From JAGRMG01 sp047975215 (lineage in GTDB: Bacteria > Pseudomonadota > Alphaproteobacteria > Rhodobacterales > Rhodobacteraceae): a stretch of 64,000 bases of DNA. Under the pieces are notes generated by a model. The model had not been told where the DNA came from, made no database searches, and saw only the letters and a list, made by a program, of their open reading frames with translations. The first letter of the stretch is position 1, and each line of letters starts with the position of its first letter. This document shows positions 25,919 to 35,038 of this stretch, in pieces. The translations under genes and the position numbers were made by a program. The stretch lies in assembly GCA_047975215.1 (NCBI GenBank), contig JBKEDD010000088.1:1-64000 (forward strand). The letters run 5' to 3'.

Positions 25919-26434
25919 ATGTTTCGCGTCATTTCCCTTTTGCTGTCGTGCCTTGTGCTGCTGGCGGCCTGTACCGAGCCCTACGAATCCCAGCGCCTCG
26001 GCGCGGACGGCAAGCCTTTGCCGACGGTCTATCGCATCCGCGGCGGCGACAAGGCGAAGATTCAGTATCGCATGCTCGATTCGGTCAACGCGCTGCGCGC
26101 GGCCTCCGGCGCCGGTCAGGTCCAGCTCAACTCGCAGCTGACCGCCGCGGCCGAAACCCATTCGCGCGATATGTCGGCGCAAAACCGGCCCTGGCATTTC
26201 GGCTCTGACGGATCGTCGCCGATCGACCGGGTGCAACGCGCCGGATACCCCGGCTCCATGCTGGGCGAAAACATCTCGGAAACCTATGAAACCGAGCTTG
26301 AGACCCTGGCAGCATGGATGGAAGAGCCGGGTTCGAGGTCGGTGATCCTGGAGCCTCGCGCCACCAACATGGGGTTCGCGTGGTACCAGGAACACAGCGG
26401 CAAGCTTTGGTGGACACTGGTGATGGGCAACTGA
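25919..26434 (+). CDS. CAP/SCP-domain lipoprotein
   Basis: 171 residues. Signal with lipobox LLAAC (Cys lipidated), then a CAP (cysteine-rich secretory/PR-1) domain: LDSVNALRAASGAG, AAAETHSRDMSAQNRPWHFG, GENISETYETE, WWTLVMGN. Bacterial CAP proteins are envelope-associated and of uncertain activity. The ATG at 25919 has GGGAG upstream; longer in-frame starts lack a signal peptide. It is convergent with the second L,D-transpeptidase, 10 bp apart. Confidence 0.88.
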   Translation: MFRVISLLLSCLVLLAACTEPYESQRLGADGKPLPTVYRIRGGDKAKIQYRMLDSVNALRAASGAGQVQLNSQLTAAAETHSRDMSAQNRPWHFGSDGSSPIDRVQRAGYPGSMLGENISETYETELETLAAWMEEPGSRSVILEPRATNMGFAWYQEHSGKLWWTLVMGN

Positions 26435-26444
26435 CGCCCGCCTG

Positions 26445-26945
26445 TCACGCCCGGATGGTGATGGGTGTGCCCAGACGAACCATCGCATAGATCTGTTCGA
26501 TCTCGCGGTTCTTGACCGCGATGCAGCCCGCCGTCCAGTCCGGGCCCTTCTTTCGCGGGGTGCCCTTGTTGGGCTGCCCATGAATGAAGATGTCGCCACC
26601 CGGTTCCTGGCCCATCGCCCTGGCCAGCGCGATGTCCTGTTCGTTGGGATAGGAAATGCCGACCGACAGGTGAAAGGCGCTGTTGGGATTGCGCCGGTCG
26701 ATAACATAGGTGCCTTCGGGCGTGCGACCGTCGCCCTTGACCTTCTTGGCGCCAGTCGGCGCAAAGCCCAGATCGAAGCGGTAGGATTCGAGAATGTCCT
26801 GATCGTTCAGCAGGAACATGCTGCGCGCGCCCTTGTTGACCACGATCGAGGTCACGGGCGGCCCGTTGTAGGTTCTGAACTTGCTGCTGCATCCCGGCAC
26901 CGCCAGCGTTGCCAGCAGGCCCATTCCGAATGTCCGCCTTTTCAT
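26445..26945 (-). CDS. L,D-transpeptidase (YkuD) lipoprotein
   Basis: 166 residues. The lipobox-like LAVPGC suggests lipid anchoring. YkuD catalytic region IHGQPNKG and DWTAGCIAVKNREI with His and Cys. The start at 26945 (MKRRTFGMG) precedes the signal; an earlier ATG at 27011 would overlap the ion channel's stop. Confidence 0.92.
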   Translation of the reverse strand: MKRRTFGMGLLATLAVPGCSSKFRTYNGPPVTSIVVNKGARSMFLLNDQDILESYRFDLGFAPTGAKKVKGDGRTPEGTYVIDRRNPNSAFHLSVGISYPNEQDIALARAMGQEPGGDIFIHGQPNKGTPRKKGPDWTAGCIAVKNREIEQIYAMVRLGTPITIRA

Positions 26946-27007
26946 GGGTTCCCGTCTTTCCTGTCGCCTCGCGTCACTGATACCCCGGTTGCGGCCGGGG
27001 TGCCAAA

Positions 27008-27826
27008 TCAATTCTTGTCCTTGCGCATTTCGATCAACGCCTGCAACTGCACTTCGATCCCTTCCAGGCGCCCGACCACCTCGTCGCGGAAATCTCCTGT
27101 CTTGGCCTCGTCCTCGGCGTGGTGGGCGTCCTGCATCGAGTTTACGATCAGGCCGACCAGCAGGTTCACCACGGCAAAGGTCGTGACCATGATGAAGGGT
27201 ACGAAGAACGCCCAGGCATAAGGGTAAACGGCCATGACCGGGCGCACGATGCCCATTGACCAGCTTTCCAGGGTCATGATCTGAAACAGCGAATAGGCCG
27301 ATCGCGGCAGGCTGCCGAACCAGTCGGGGAAGGAGGCGCCGAACAGCTTGGTCGCCATCACCGCCCCGATATAGAAGATGATCGCCATCAGCAGGAACAC
27401 GCTGCCCATGCCCGGCAGGGCTGTAAGAAAGCCCTCGACCACCCGGCGCAGCCGTGGCGCCACCGACACCACCCGCAGGACACGCAGGATGCGCAGGGCG
27501 CGTAGCACCGACAGCCCGTGCGCCGCCGGTACCAGCGCGATCGCGACGATGACGAGATCGAACAGGTTCCAGCCGTTGCGGAAGAACCCTCCTCGCCAGG
27601 CAAAAAGCTTGAGAGCGATCTCGGCCACGAACACGGCCAGACAGGCCATGTCCAGCGCCAGGATTACCGCCCCGGCACCGGCCATCAGCCGCTCGGAGGT
27701 CTCCATCCCAAGGATCACCGCGTTGAACAGGATGACTCCGGTGATGATGCGGGCGAATTCCGGCCGTTCGACGAGAACGGCCGCTCGGGCGCGCAGGGTC
27801 GGGGCGTTCGAGTTCGAATCGGTCAT
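27008..27826 (-). CDS. Voltage-gated sodium channel, NaChBac/NavAb type
   Basis: 272 residues, single-domain six-helix channel. S4 voltage sensor with repeated arginines (RALRILRVLRVVSVAPRLRR), S5, pore helix and selectivity filter TLESWSM identical to BacNav sodium channels, S6 with FAVVNLLVGLIVNSM, and a C-terminal coiled coil (GRLEGIEVQLQALIEM) for tetramerisation. BacNav channels occur in marine Alphaproteobacteria and are linked to sodium, pH and motility. Neighbours give no further hint. Confidence 0.95.
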   Translation of the reverse strand: MTDSNSNAPTLRARAAVLVERPEFARIITGVILFNAVILGMETSERLMAGAGAVILALDMACLAVFVAEIALKLFAWRGGFFRNGWNLFDLVIVAIALVPAAHGLSVLRALRILRVLRVVSVAPRLRRVVEGFLTALPGMGSVFLLMAIIFYIGAVMATKLFGASFPDWFGSLPRSAYSLFQIMTLESWSMGIVRPVMAVYPYAWAFFVPFIMVTTFAVVNLLVGLIVNSMQDAHHAEDEAKTGDFRDEVVGRLEGIEVQLQALIEMRKDKN

Positions 27827-27904
27827 GGCATCCTATTGCGGCAAGGCAGGCGTGGCGGCAAGTTGGTCATACCCGGACCCGCGAAGACACGCGACCGTGC
27901 GGCG

Positions 27905-29746
27905 CTATTCCGCAGCGTCGGCATCCAGAAAACCGCCCGACTGCCGCGCCCAGAACCGCGCGTACAGCCCGCCGCTCGCCAGCAGCCCGGCGTGGCTGCC
28001 CTGTTCGACGATGCGGCCCCGGTCCATGACCAGGATGCGGTCCATCTGCGCGATGGTGGACAGGCGGTGCGCGATCGCGATCACCGTCTTGCCTTGCATC
28101 ATGCCATAGAGCGTGTCCTGAATGGCGGCCTCGACCTCGCTGTCCAGCGCGCTGGTCGCCTCGTCCAGCAGCAGGATCGGGGCATCCTTCAGGATCACCC
28201 GCGCCAGCGTCACCCGCTGGCGTTGTCCCCCCGACAGCTTGACCCCGCGTTCACCGACATGGGCGTCATAGCCGCGCCGGCCCTGCGGATCGGTCAGATC
28301 GAGAATGAACTCGTGTGCCTCGGCCTGTTTCGCGGCGGCGATCATTTCGTCTTCACCGGCATCGGGACGTCCGTACAGGATGTTGTCGCGCACCGAGCGG
28401 TGCAACAGCGAACTGTCCTGTTGCACCATGCCGATATGGCCGCGCAGACTGTCCTGCCGGACGCCTGCAATATCCTGCCCGTCGATCAGGATCTGCCCGG
28501 CCTCGGCATCGTAGAACCGCAAAAGCAGCTTGATCAGGGTCGATTTCCCAGCCCCCGACCGGCCGATCAGGCCAATCTTCTCTCCCGGTTCGATGGTCAG
28601 GTCGATCCGGTCCAGCCCGCCGGCACCGCGGCCGTAATGGTGCGACAGGCCACGCAGCTCGATCCGCCCTTCCCGCAGCGCCAGAGGCCCGGCGGCGGGC
28701 GCGTCGACCAGGGCGATGGGCTGGGCGATGGTCTCCATCCCCTCGGCCACGACACCGAGCTGGCGGAAGAACGTGGTCAGCGCCCACATGATCCAGCCCG
28801 TCATGGCGTTCAGCCGCAATGTCAGCGCCGTCGCCGCCGCCACCACGCCGACAGTGGCCTGCCCCTGCATCCACAATGCGATGGCCCAGCCCACCACGCC
28901 GACGATCAACAGGCCGTTCAGCGTGACGAGAACCACATCCATCAGCGTGAAGATGCGCATTTCCGCCTGAAACGTCTTGCGCGACCTCTCGATGACCTCG
29001 CGCGCGTAATCCAGTTCCTGTGCGTGATGGGCAAACATCTTTACCGAATGGATGTTGGTATAGCTGTCCACCACCCGCCCCGTTATGGCCGAACGCGCAT
29101 CCGACGCCGCCTTGGAGGCCGGCCCGACGCGGGCCACTGTCCAGCGGATCAGCACCAGATACAGCACGAACCAGATCATCAGCGGAATCAGCAGCCGCGC
29201 ATCGGCCGCCAGCAGCAGCACCGCGGCGCCAACCAGATAGGCCAGGGCGAAGGAAATCGCATCGAACACCTGGAACACGACCTCGCCCGCTGCGGGGGGC
29301 GTCTGCATGATCCGGTTGGCGATGCGTCCGGCGAAATCGTTCTCGAACCAGCCGACGGACTGGCGCAGCACGTGTTTATGCGCCCGCCAGCGGATCAGGG
29401 TGCCGAAGTTCGGCAGTATGGCATTGTTCAGAAGCATCACGTCGATGACGTGCAGCAACGGGCGCAGCAGCAGGATGAACAGCGCCACCGCGACAAGTTC
29501 GATACCGTATTGCGACCAGACCCGCGCCGGTTCGTCGCGGCCCAGAATGTCTACCACCCGACCCATGTAGAAGATCAGCCATACCTCGACCGCCGCCACG
29601 ACAACCGAGAGCAGCCCGGCCCAGACAAACACCTGCCTGAACGGCCGGGCATAGGACATCATGAACGGCCACAACCGCGTGGGCGGGCGGTCTTCTTCGG
29701 GGTAATCCACATAGGGATTGACCATATTTTCGAAGTATCTGAACAC
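27905..29746 (-). CDS. ABC exporter, fused permease and ATPase
   Basis: 613-residue half-transporter. N-terminal six-helix type I exporter domain (about 20-330) followed by an ATPase with Walker A GRSGAGKS, Q-loop, signature LSGGQRQRV, Walker B ILLLDEATSALD and H-loop IAHRLST. Substrate unknown; the subgroup is annotated as multidrug or lipid-type exporters. GTG at 29746 (MFRYFENMVNPY) is chosen; ATG at 29725 is an alternative. Confidence 0.92.
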   Translation of the reverse strand: MFRYFENMVNPYVDYPEEDRPPTRLWPFMMSYARPFRQVFVWAGLLSVVVAAVEVWLIFYMGRVVDILGRDEPARVWSQYGIELVAVALFILLLRPLLHVIDVMLLNNAILPNFGTLIRWRAHKHVLRQSVGWFENDFAGRIANRIMQTPPAAGEVVFQVFDAISFALAYLVGAAVLLLAADARLLIPLMIWFVLYLVLIRWTVARVGPASKAASDARSAITGRVVDSYTNIHSVKMFAHHAQELDYAREVIERSRKTFQAEMRIFTLMDVVLVTLNGLLIVGVVGWAIALWMQGQATVGVVAAATALTLRLNAMTGWIMWALTTFFRQLGVVAEGMETIAQPIALVDAPAAGPLALREGRIELRGLSHHYGRGAGGLDRIDLTIEPGEKIGLIGRSGAGKSTLIKLLLRFYDAEAGQILIDGQDIAGVRQDSLRGHIGMVQQDSSLLHRSVRDNILYGRPDAGEDEMIAAAKQAEAHEFILDLTDPQGRRGYDAHVGERGVKLSGGQRQRVTLARVILKDAPILLLDEATSALDSEVEAAIQDTLYGMMQGKTVIAIAHRLSTIAQMDRILVMDRGRIVEQGSHAGLLASGGLYARFWARQSGGFLDADAAE

Positions 29747-29815
29747 TGCGCACCACTTCTGCGGACATGGATGACCGCACCATATAGGCCGCAAACGTGC
29801 CGCGGAACAGCCGTT

Positions 29816-30976
29816 TCAGACCCGGCCCAGCAACTCCGCGCCGGTCAGGGTAAAGCCCGAAGCGATCCAGTCGCCTTCCAGACGAGCGAGCGCGGCGCCC
29901 AGCGCAGGCCCCCGCAACCGTGGCATCAGGTCGGCGGGAGCGACGGGAAAGACCGCCTCCGCGCCCCGTTCTGCGGCCGCCATGGCGGCTGCATCCCAGG
30001 GCGAGCCCAGCATCGCGGCGCGCAGCAGCAGCACGTCGCGGGCGGTGTCGGCACCCATACGGAAGCCGATCTCGCCCGGCCCGGCAGCACTGCCCGCCGC
30101 CTCCCGCATCTGCTCCAGCCCGCGTTTCTGCGTCCGGCTCAGCCGCAACGCGTCATCCATGCCGATACCGCCAAGACAGGCAAGGCGGCGCAGCGGATCG
30201 GGGGCCGCGCCGGCGTCGCCCTCAAGGTGCACCAGCGGCGCCAGAAACCGGTCATCCGCCCCCGGCAACACCTGGCCCAGCGCGCCGGTCGATCGCATCG
30301 CCGCGACCGAGGGGGCCGGATCAGGCGCGGCCAGCAGCTTGAGCATCTCGGCCCCGATGCGTTCACGCGACAGGGTCGCGATCCCGCCCAGATTGGCGGC
30401 GATGGCGTTCATCGCATCCGGATCGAAACCGCCCCGGGGATCACCATACCAGGCGTGGAACCGAAAATAGCGTAGGGAGCGCAGATAATCCTCGCGGATG
30501 CGGTCGGTGGCGTCGCGGATGAACCGGACCCGGCGGCAGCGCAGGTCGGCCAGCCCGCCCAACGGATCCAGCACCGTGCCATCGGGACGGGCATACAGCG
30601 CGTTCATGGTGAAATCGCGGCGCGCCGCGTCCTGTTCGATTCCGTCGGCGAAGGCGATCACCGCCCGGCGGCCGTCGGTTTCAACATCCTGGCGAAAGGT
30701 TGTGACCTCGTGCGCGATGCCTTCGTTCACCAGCGTTACGGTGCCGTGCTCTATCCCCGTCGGCACGGCCCTGATGTTCGCGGCGCGGGCCAGTTCGATC
30801 ACCCGTTCGGGCAGCGCGTCGGTTGCGATGTCGATATCGCTGACCGCGACGCCCAACAGCGCGTTGCGCACGCAGCCGCCGACGAACAGCGCCTGCGCGC
30901 CGCCCGCGCCGAGCGCAGCGCAGACCGCCTGCGTCGCGGGATTGATCAGCCAGTCATCGGTGATAGTCGGAGTCAT
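29816..30976 (-). CDS. CCA tRNA nucleotidyltransferase / polyA polymerase family
   Basis: 386 residues, class II nucleotidyltransferase. Motif LFVGGCVRNALLG, catalytic DxD (SDIDIATDA), the RRDFTMNALY motif and the RIREDYLRSLRYFRF region are intact, consistent with adding CCA to tRNA 3' ends. Its ATG overlaps the upstream Nudix stop by 4 bp. Confidence 0.93.
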   Translation of the reverse strand: MTPTITDDWLINPATQAVCAALGAGGAQALFVGGCVRNALLGVAVSDIDIATDALPERVIELARAANIRAVPTGIEHGTVTLVNEGIAHEVTTFRQDVETDGRRAVIAFADGIEQDAARRDFTMNALYARPDGTVLDPLGGLADLRCRRVRFIRDATDRIREDYLRSLRYFRFHAWYGDPRGGFDPDAMNAIAANLGGIATLSRERIGAEMLKLLAAPDPAPSVAAMRSTGALGQVLPGADDRFLAPLVHLEGDAGAAPDPLRRLACLGGIGMDDALRLSRTQKRGLEQMREAAGSAAGPGEIGFRMGADTARDVLLLRAAMLGSPWDAAAMAAAERGAEAVFPVAPADLMPRLRGPALGAALARLEGDWIASGFTLTGAELLGRV

Positions 30977-31569
30977 GGGCCGGTCCGGGCGGCAAGGGCG
31001 CGCAACATGCGCGCGGTCGCGCCCCAGATATAGTACGGGCCGAAGGGCACCGTGAAGTAGAACCGGCGCTGGCCCCCCCAGTAGCGCGATTCGACGATAT
31101 AGTTCGCCGGATCCGTGACATGGGCCAGCGGCACCGTGAAAACCTCGTCCACCTCGCCCGGTTCCGGCACCGGATCGAAGGCCGCGCGGATCACCGCGAC
31201 AACCGGCGTCACCCGAAAGCCGGTCACGGTTTCATGATCGGGCATATGACCCAGCACTTCGGCCATGCCCTCGGGCAACCCGATTTCCTCGCGCGCCTCG
31301 CGCAGGGCGGCGGCAGTCGCGTCGGCATCGCCCGCGTCCTGCTTGCCGCCGGGAAAGGCGATCTGGCCGGGATGGTGTTTCAGCGCCGAGGACCGCTTGG
31401 TCAGGATCAGCCGCGGCTGGCCGCCCGCCAGCATCACCGGCACCAGCACACCGGCCGGGCGCAGCACCCGCCCGGGTGGCAGCGTCGTACCGGGATTGAG
31501 GTCGAAGTCGGACGACGCCGCCCCCGGCCGCGCCAGCGCGGCCCGCAGCATCGCCGCGGTGTCAGTCAT
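30973..31569 (-). CDS. CoA pyrophosphohydrolase-type Nudix hydrolase
   Basis: 198 residues with the NuCoA signature (LTKRSSALKHHPGQIAFPGG) next to the Nudix box (GGKQDAGDADATAAALREAR then EEIGL), pointing to CoA or dinucleotide substrates. It overlaps the end of hslO by 8 bp and the CCA gene by 4 bp, so all three form one operon. Confidence 0.92.
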   Translation of the reverse strand: MTDTAAMLRAALARPGAASSDFDLNPGTTLPPGRVLRPAGVLVPVMLAGGQPRLILTKRSSALKHHPGQIAFPGGKQDAGDADATAAALREAREEIGLPEGMAEVLGHMPDHETVTGFRVTPVVAVIRAAFDPVPEPGEVDEVFTVPLAHVTDPANYIVESRYWGGQRRFYFTVPFGPYYIWGATARMLRALAARTGP

Positions 31570-32548
31570 CCTCGGCCTGTTCGGCCTCGAACCCCAGCGT
31601 TGCGGGGTCGAGGTCGTAATGTGCGCCGCAGAACTGGCAGTCGGCGGTCACGCGGCCCTCGTCCGTGGTCATCGTTTCGATGTCGCGGGCGGAATAGATC
31701 GAAAGGCTCTGGCGCACCCGATCTTCGGAACAGGTGCACCCGAACCGCACCGGCTGTGCATCGAAAACGCGCGGGGTTTCCTCGTGAAACAGCCTAACCA
31801 GAAGGTCGGTCGGCGGCACCACGGGGCCGATAAGTTCCATGTCTTCGACCGTATCGAGCAGCAGGTTGACCCGTTTCCAGTTCTCGCCTTCCTCTCCATC
31901 CACCAGATCCGTGGCGGTCAGGACAGCACCCGTGCCGGGCCCCGACGCGACCAGAGGCGACGCCTTGGGCATGTGTTGCAGCATGATGCCCCCGGCCCGC
32001 CAGCGTTCGGCCACGCCGGGCTCGGCGGATTTACCAAAGCTCAGCGAGAACCGCGTCGGCAGTTGTTCGGATTGCGCGAAATAGGCCTCGGCACAGGCCG
32101 ACAGCGACCCGCCGGCCAGCGGCGTGATGCCCTGATACGGCGCCATGTCGCGGCCCTGGTCGATCATGATGGCAAAATAGCCCTCGCCAACCTGGCCGAA
32201 CGGATCCCCCTGCCCCAGACGGTCGCGGTCAAAGCTGGCATAGGCGCGGATGCGGGCGGACTCGCCTGCCTCTTGCGGTGCGTAATAATCGGTGGCGATC
32301 ATGCGGACCGGGCCATTGGACTGCACCTGCAGCGACAGCTTCCAGCGCAGCTTGATGGTCTGGCCGATCAGTGCCGTCAGCAGCGCCATTTCCGCCACCA
32401 GCGCCTCGACCTGCACGGGATAGTCGTGTTGTTTCAGAATACCGTCGAGGACGCCGTCCAGCCGCGCGACCCGGCCGCGCGTTCCGCATGCGTCAAGCTG
32501 GAAGGGCAGGACGGTATCGTCCCACGCGATTCTCGATCCGAAGGTCAT
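31562..32548 (-). CDS. hslO: 33 kDa redox-regulated chaperone Hsp33
   Basis: 328 residues. Activated by oxidative unfolding, it holds proteins under oxidative heat stress. The four zinc-binding cysteines are present as CTC (CTCSEDRV) and CQFC near the C-terminus. The start at 32548 (MTFGSRIAWDDTVLPFQLD) fits the family. First gene of hslO-Nudix-CCA. Confidence 0.96.
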   Translation of the reverse strand: MTFGSRIAWDDTVLPFQLDACGTRGRVARLDGVLDGILKQHDYPVQVEALVAEMALLTALIGQTIKLRWKLSLQVQSNGPVRMIATDYYAPQEAGESARIRAYASFDRDRLGQGDPFGQVGEGYFAIMIDQGRDMAPYQGITPLAGGSLSACAEAYFAQSEQLPTRFSLSFGKSAEPGVAERWRAGGIMLQHMPKASPLVASGPGTGAVLTATDLVDGEEGENWKRVNLLLDTVEDMELIGPVVPPTDLLVRLFHEETPRVFDAQPVRFGCTCSEDRVRQSLSIYSARDIETMTTDEGRVTADCQFCGAHYDLDPATLGFEAEQAEDD

Positions 32549-32624
32549 GGGGTTTCCTTGTTCGCCGCCTGTTGGCATACCGCGCAATATAGGCGCAAGG
32601 AGTGGCGATGAAAGGGCGAAGATC

Positions 32625-33116
32625 ATGATCCGGCGCTTTGGCGATCCGCCCGAAGCGGGCCGGCGCTATGTCCTGCGGCGCGGTGTCTATGCGTTGCTGC
32701 CACTGGGCGGCGATCTGCTTTTGACGGTACAATCGCAACCCCATCGCGATTTGCAACTGCCCGGCGGCGGCATCGACCCCGGCGAATCGCCGGTCGCCGC
32801 GCTGCACCGCGAGGTGGTCGAGGAAACCGGCTGGCGCATCGCGAATCCGCGCCGCATCGGCGCCTTTCGCCGCTATGCCTACATGCCCGAATACGACCTG
32901 TGGGCCGAAAAGCTCTGTCTGATCTACATCGCCCGTCCGGTGCGAAGGCTGGGCGCCCCGACCGAGGCGTTTCACCACGCGACCGTCATGTCGGCCACCC
33001 TTGCCGCCCGCGAGCTGGGCAATGCCGGCGATCGCCACTTTGCCGCCCGGTTCGCGCACGCTCAGACACCGGCATATTCCAGAAGGATCGCCGACACGTC
33101 GTCGTCCAGCCCCTGA
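32625..33116 (+). CDS. Nudix hydrolase
   Basis: 163 residues. Nudix box GGGIDPGESPVAALHREVVE then ETGW is intact. Substrate unknown. The last 55 bp (18 codons) run into the end of the convergent phosphatase gene; the tail SRRIADTSSSSP is low in complexity and may be a by-product of losing an earlier stop. Divergent from hslO by 76 bp. Confidence 0.85.
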   Translation: MIRRFGDPPEAGRRYVLRRGVYALLPLGGDLLLTVQSQPHRDLQLPGGGIDPGESPVAALHREVVEETGWRIANPRRIGAFRRYAYMPEYDLWAEKLCLIYIARPVRRLGAPTEAFHHATVMSATLAARELGNAGDRHFAARFAHAQTPAYSRRIADTSSSSP

Positions 33117-34423
33117 CCTTCTGGCATGGCCCGCGTCAGCCTTTCGAACAGATCGTCCAGAAGTTCGCCCCCGGTACGGTGCCCCCGGCAATCGCGGATC
33201 AGTTCGAGAAGGCCCTCGGATTCCAGCATGTCGCCATTCCCGGTCCGGCATTCGGTAAACCCGTCGGAGTAGAGCAGCAGCCTGTCACCGGGGAAGAGCC
33301 GCGTCTCGAACCGGTCGCAGGACAGTTGCGGCAACAACCCGATCGGCATGCCGCCAGCGCCCATGAATTCGGCCGTCCCGTCGGCGCGCAGGATCAGCGG
33401 GTGGGGATGGCCGCATTGCACCATTGCGACCCGTCCCGTGTAGAGATCGGCGGTGGCGTAGACCATCGTGAAATATTCGTCGATCCCGGTATCGGCCATC
33501 AGCCGGGCGTTCAGCGTTTCGGCGACATCGCCGGGCGGGCGCAGGCCGTAAAAGTCGTATTGCCGCTGTTCCATCGCAATGTTCTGGTCGAAATGGGTGC
33601 CTGAGAGGTAGCCCGCCAGTCGCGCCGTCATCAGCGCCGAGGTAATGCCATGGCCGGATACGTCGATGCTGTAGAACCCGACCCGGTTCAGACCGGGCGA
33701 GAACAACCCGACCAGGTCGCCTCCGACATAGCCGCAGGGTTTCAGCAGCAGGCTGAACCGGGACGCGCCGAAACTGCGGGAAAACTCCGGTACCAGCGAT
33801 TCCTGTGTCTTTCTCGCCTGGATCAGGTCCTGGTCGATCCGGGCATGAACGGCCTGCAACTCAGCCAGCGTGTCCGACACGGCGCGGTTTTGCGCGGCCA
33901 GTTCGCGATGCATCGCGAGGATGCGCGCTCCGGCGGCGATGCGGGCGCGCAGTTCATCGGGGTTGACCGGTTTGGTCAGGAAGTCGTCGGCCCCGGCATC
34001 CAGCCCCTGTGCGATCTCGCCCTTTTCGGATTTCGAAGTCAGGAGGATGAAATATCCGTAGCTTTCGGCCGGCAGGCCGCGAAAGGCACGGCAGAAATCA
34101 AGCCCTGTCATGCCCGGCATCATCCAGTCGCTGAGAATGAGATCGGGTTGCGCGGTCGCGCAAAGCTCCAGCGCCCGGGCGCCGCAATCGGCTTCCAGTA
34201 CCTCGAAACCCCACCGGACCAGCAACCCGGCCAGTATCCGGCGTTGCAGGCGGCTGTCATCAACCACCAGAACCCGGCGTATCGCCCCGCCATCCAGGCC
34301 GGGCCGGGACGTGGCCTGCCACCCGATCGTCACTTTCAGCGCCTCCAGCCAATCGTCGGACATGCCGACCCGGCCACTATCGGCTGCATTCGTTACCGGC
34401 CTGTAAAACCTAAAGTTCTCCAT
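33062..34423 (-). CDS. Response regulator with PP2C/SpoIIE-type phosphatase output (RbaY/RsbU-like)
   Basis: 453 residues. N-terminal receiver (about 48-170) with phosphoacceptor Asp99 in LSDWMMPG and Lys in FLTKPVNP; a coiled linker; then a SpoIIE/PP2C phosphatase domain (about 225-450; YVGGDLVGLFSP, DVSGHGITSALMTA, LLLYSDGFTE, DDDVSAI) with the metal-binding Asp residues. Such proteins dephosphorylate anti-anti-sigma (STAS) partners; in Rhodobacter capsulatus RbaY does this in the RbaVW partner-switching system. No STAS or anti-sigma gene is adjacent. It is divergent from an HPt gene, a likely phosphodonor. Confidence 0.9.
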   Translation of the reverse strand: MENFRFYRPVTNAADSGRVGMSDDWLEALKVTIGWQATSRPGLDGGAIRRVLVVDDSRLQRRILAGLLVRWGFEVLEADCGARALELCATAQPDLILSDWMMPGMTGLDFCRAFRGLPAESYGYFILLTSKSEKGEIAQGLDAGADDFLTKPVNPDELRARIAAGARILAMHRELAAQNRAVSDTLAELQAVHARIDQDLIQARKTQESLVPEFSRSFGASRFSLLLKPCGYVGGDLVGLFSPGLNRVGFYSIDVSGHGITSALMTARLAGYLSGTHFDQNIAMEQRQYDFYGLRPPGDVAETLNARLMADTGIDEYFTMVYATADLYTGRVAMVQCGHPHPLILRADGTAEFMGAGGMPIGLLPQLSCDRFETRLFPGDRLLLYSDGFTECRTGNGDMLESEGLLELIRDCRGHRTGGELLDDLFERLTRAMPEGQGLDDDVSAILLEYAGV

Positions 34424-34439
34424 ACCCACCGGCCCGGGG

Positions 34440-34454
34440 TTAACCGGCTGTTCA
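34440..34454. promoter_or_regulatory. Possible CtrA-binding site between the PP2C and HPt genes (one mismatch)
   Basis: TTAA-N7-TTCA, seven of eight consensus bases, in the 85-bp divergent region, 16 bp before the PP2C start and 54 bp before the HPt start. Confidence 0.35.
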
Positions 34455-34508
34455 CGCCATCGGCACTAGTGAGGCGGCGGGGCGGGGCGTGTTGGTTGGG
34501 GGTGTATC

Positions 34509-34838
34509 TTGATACTATGGTCACGCGTGAACGAATTGCGCGACGAGGTCGGTGCCGAAGACTTCGACGAGGTTATCGAACTGTTTCTCGAAGAAGCCGG
34601 CGATGCCATCGAATGCCTGCGCTCCGATGATGGCGGCGATCTCGAACAGGTCTTGCATTTCCTGAAGGGCAGCGCGCTGAGCCTCGGGTTTAACGCGTTG
34701 TCCGACGCCTGTCAGCAGGGCGAACGGGACGCTGCGGCCGACAAAGCGGCACAGGTCGATATCGGCGCGATCATCGCCATCTTCGAACGGTCGCGTGCCC
34801 ATTTCCTGAACGGGCTGGCAGGGCACATCCCGGACTGA
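34509..34838 (+). CDS. HPt (histidine phosphotransfer) domain protein
   Basis: 109 residues, all one HPt four-helix domain; the phosphorylated His is residue 50 in LHFLKGSALSLGF. It should relay phosphate between a hybrid kinase and a receiver, possibly Asp99 of the divergently encoded phosphatase. The start is TTG at 34509 with a GGGGGTG-like site upstream; a GTG at 34527 is the alternative. Confidence 0.85.
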   Translation: MILWSRVNELRDEVGAEDFDEVIELFLEEAGDAIECLRSDDGGDLEQVLHFLKGSALSLGFNALSDACQQGERDAAADKAAQVDIGAIIAIFERSRAHFLNGLAGHIPD

Positions 34839-35038
34839 CCGACAGGCCATGGCAGGCGGCGCGGGCGGATGCCCCCATATCGCCCTGCTGCCGGTTCGCA
34901 TGGGGTTCGATGTATGGACCCACGATTCCCACGTCATCATTTCGAACGGGCCGAGCGCCGCACCGCCAGTTCGCGCGCCTTGCCCCGGCATTGAAAACCC
35001 GCTAACCGGCAGGCGTTCCGAAGCAGAGGGAAACACCA

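Noticed and set aside
27518..30475. 985-codon open frame opposite the channel, ABC exporter and CCA genes
   Set aside because: The minus-strand genes carry all conserved motifs; the plus-strand translation is low complexity and spans several genes.
34839..35038. Possible small gene upstream of argG
   Set aside because: No frame with a ribosome-binding site or protein-like composition; left as intergenic.
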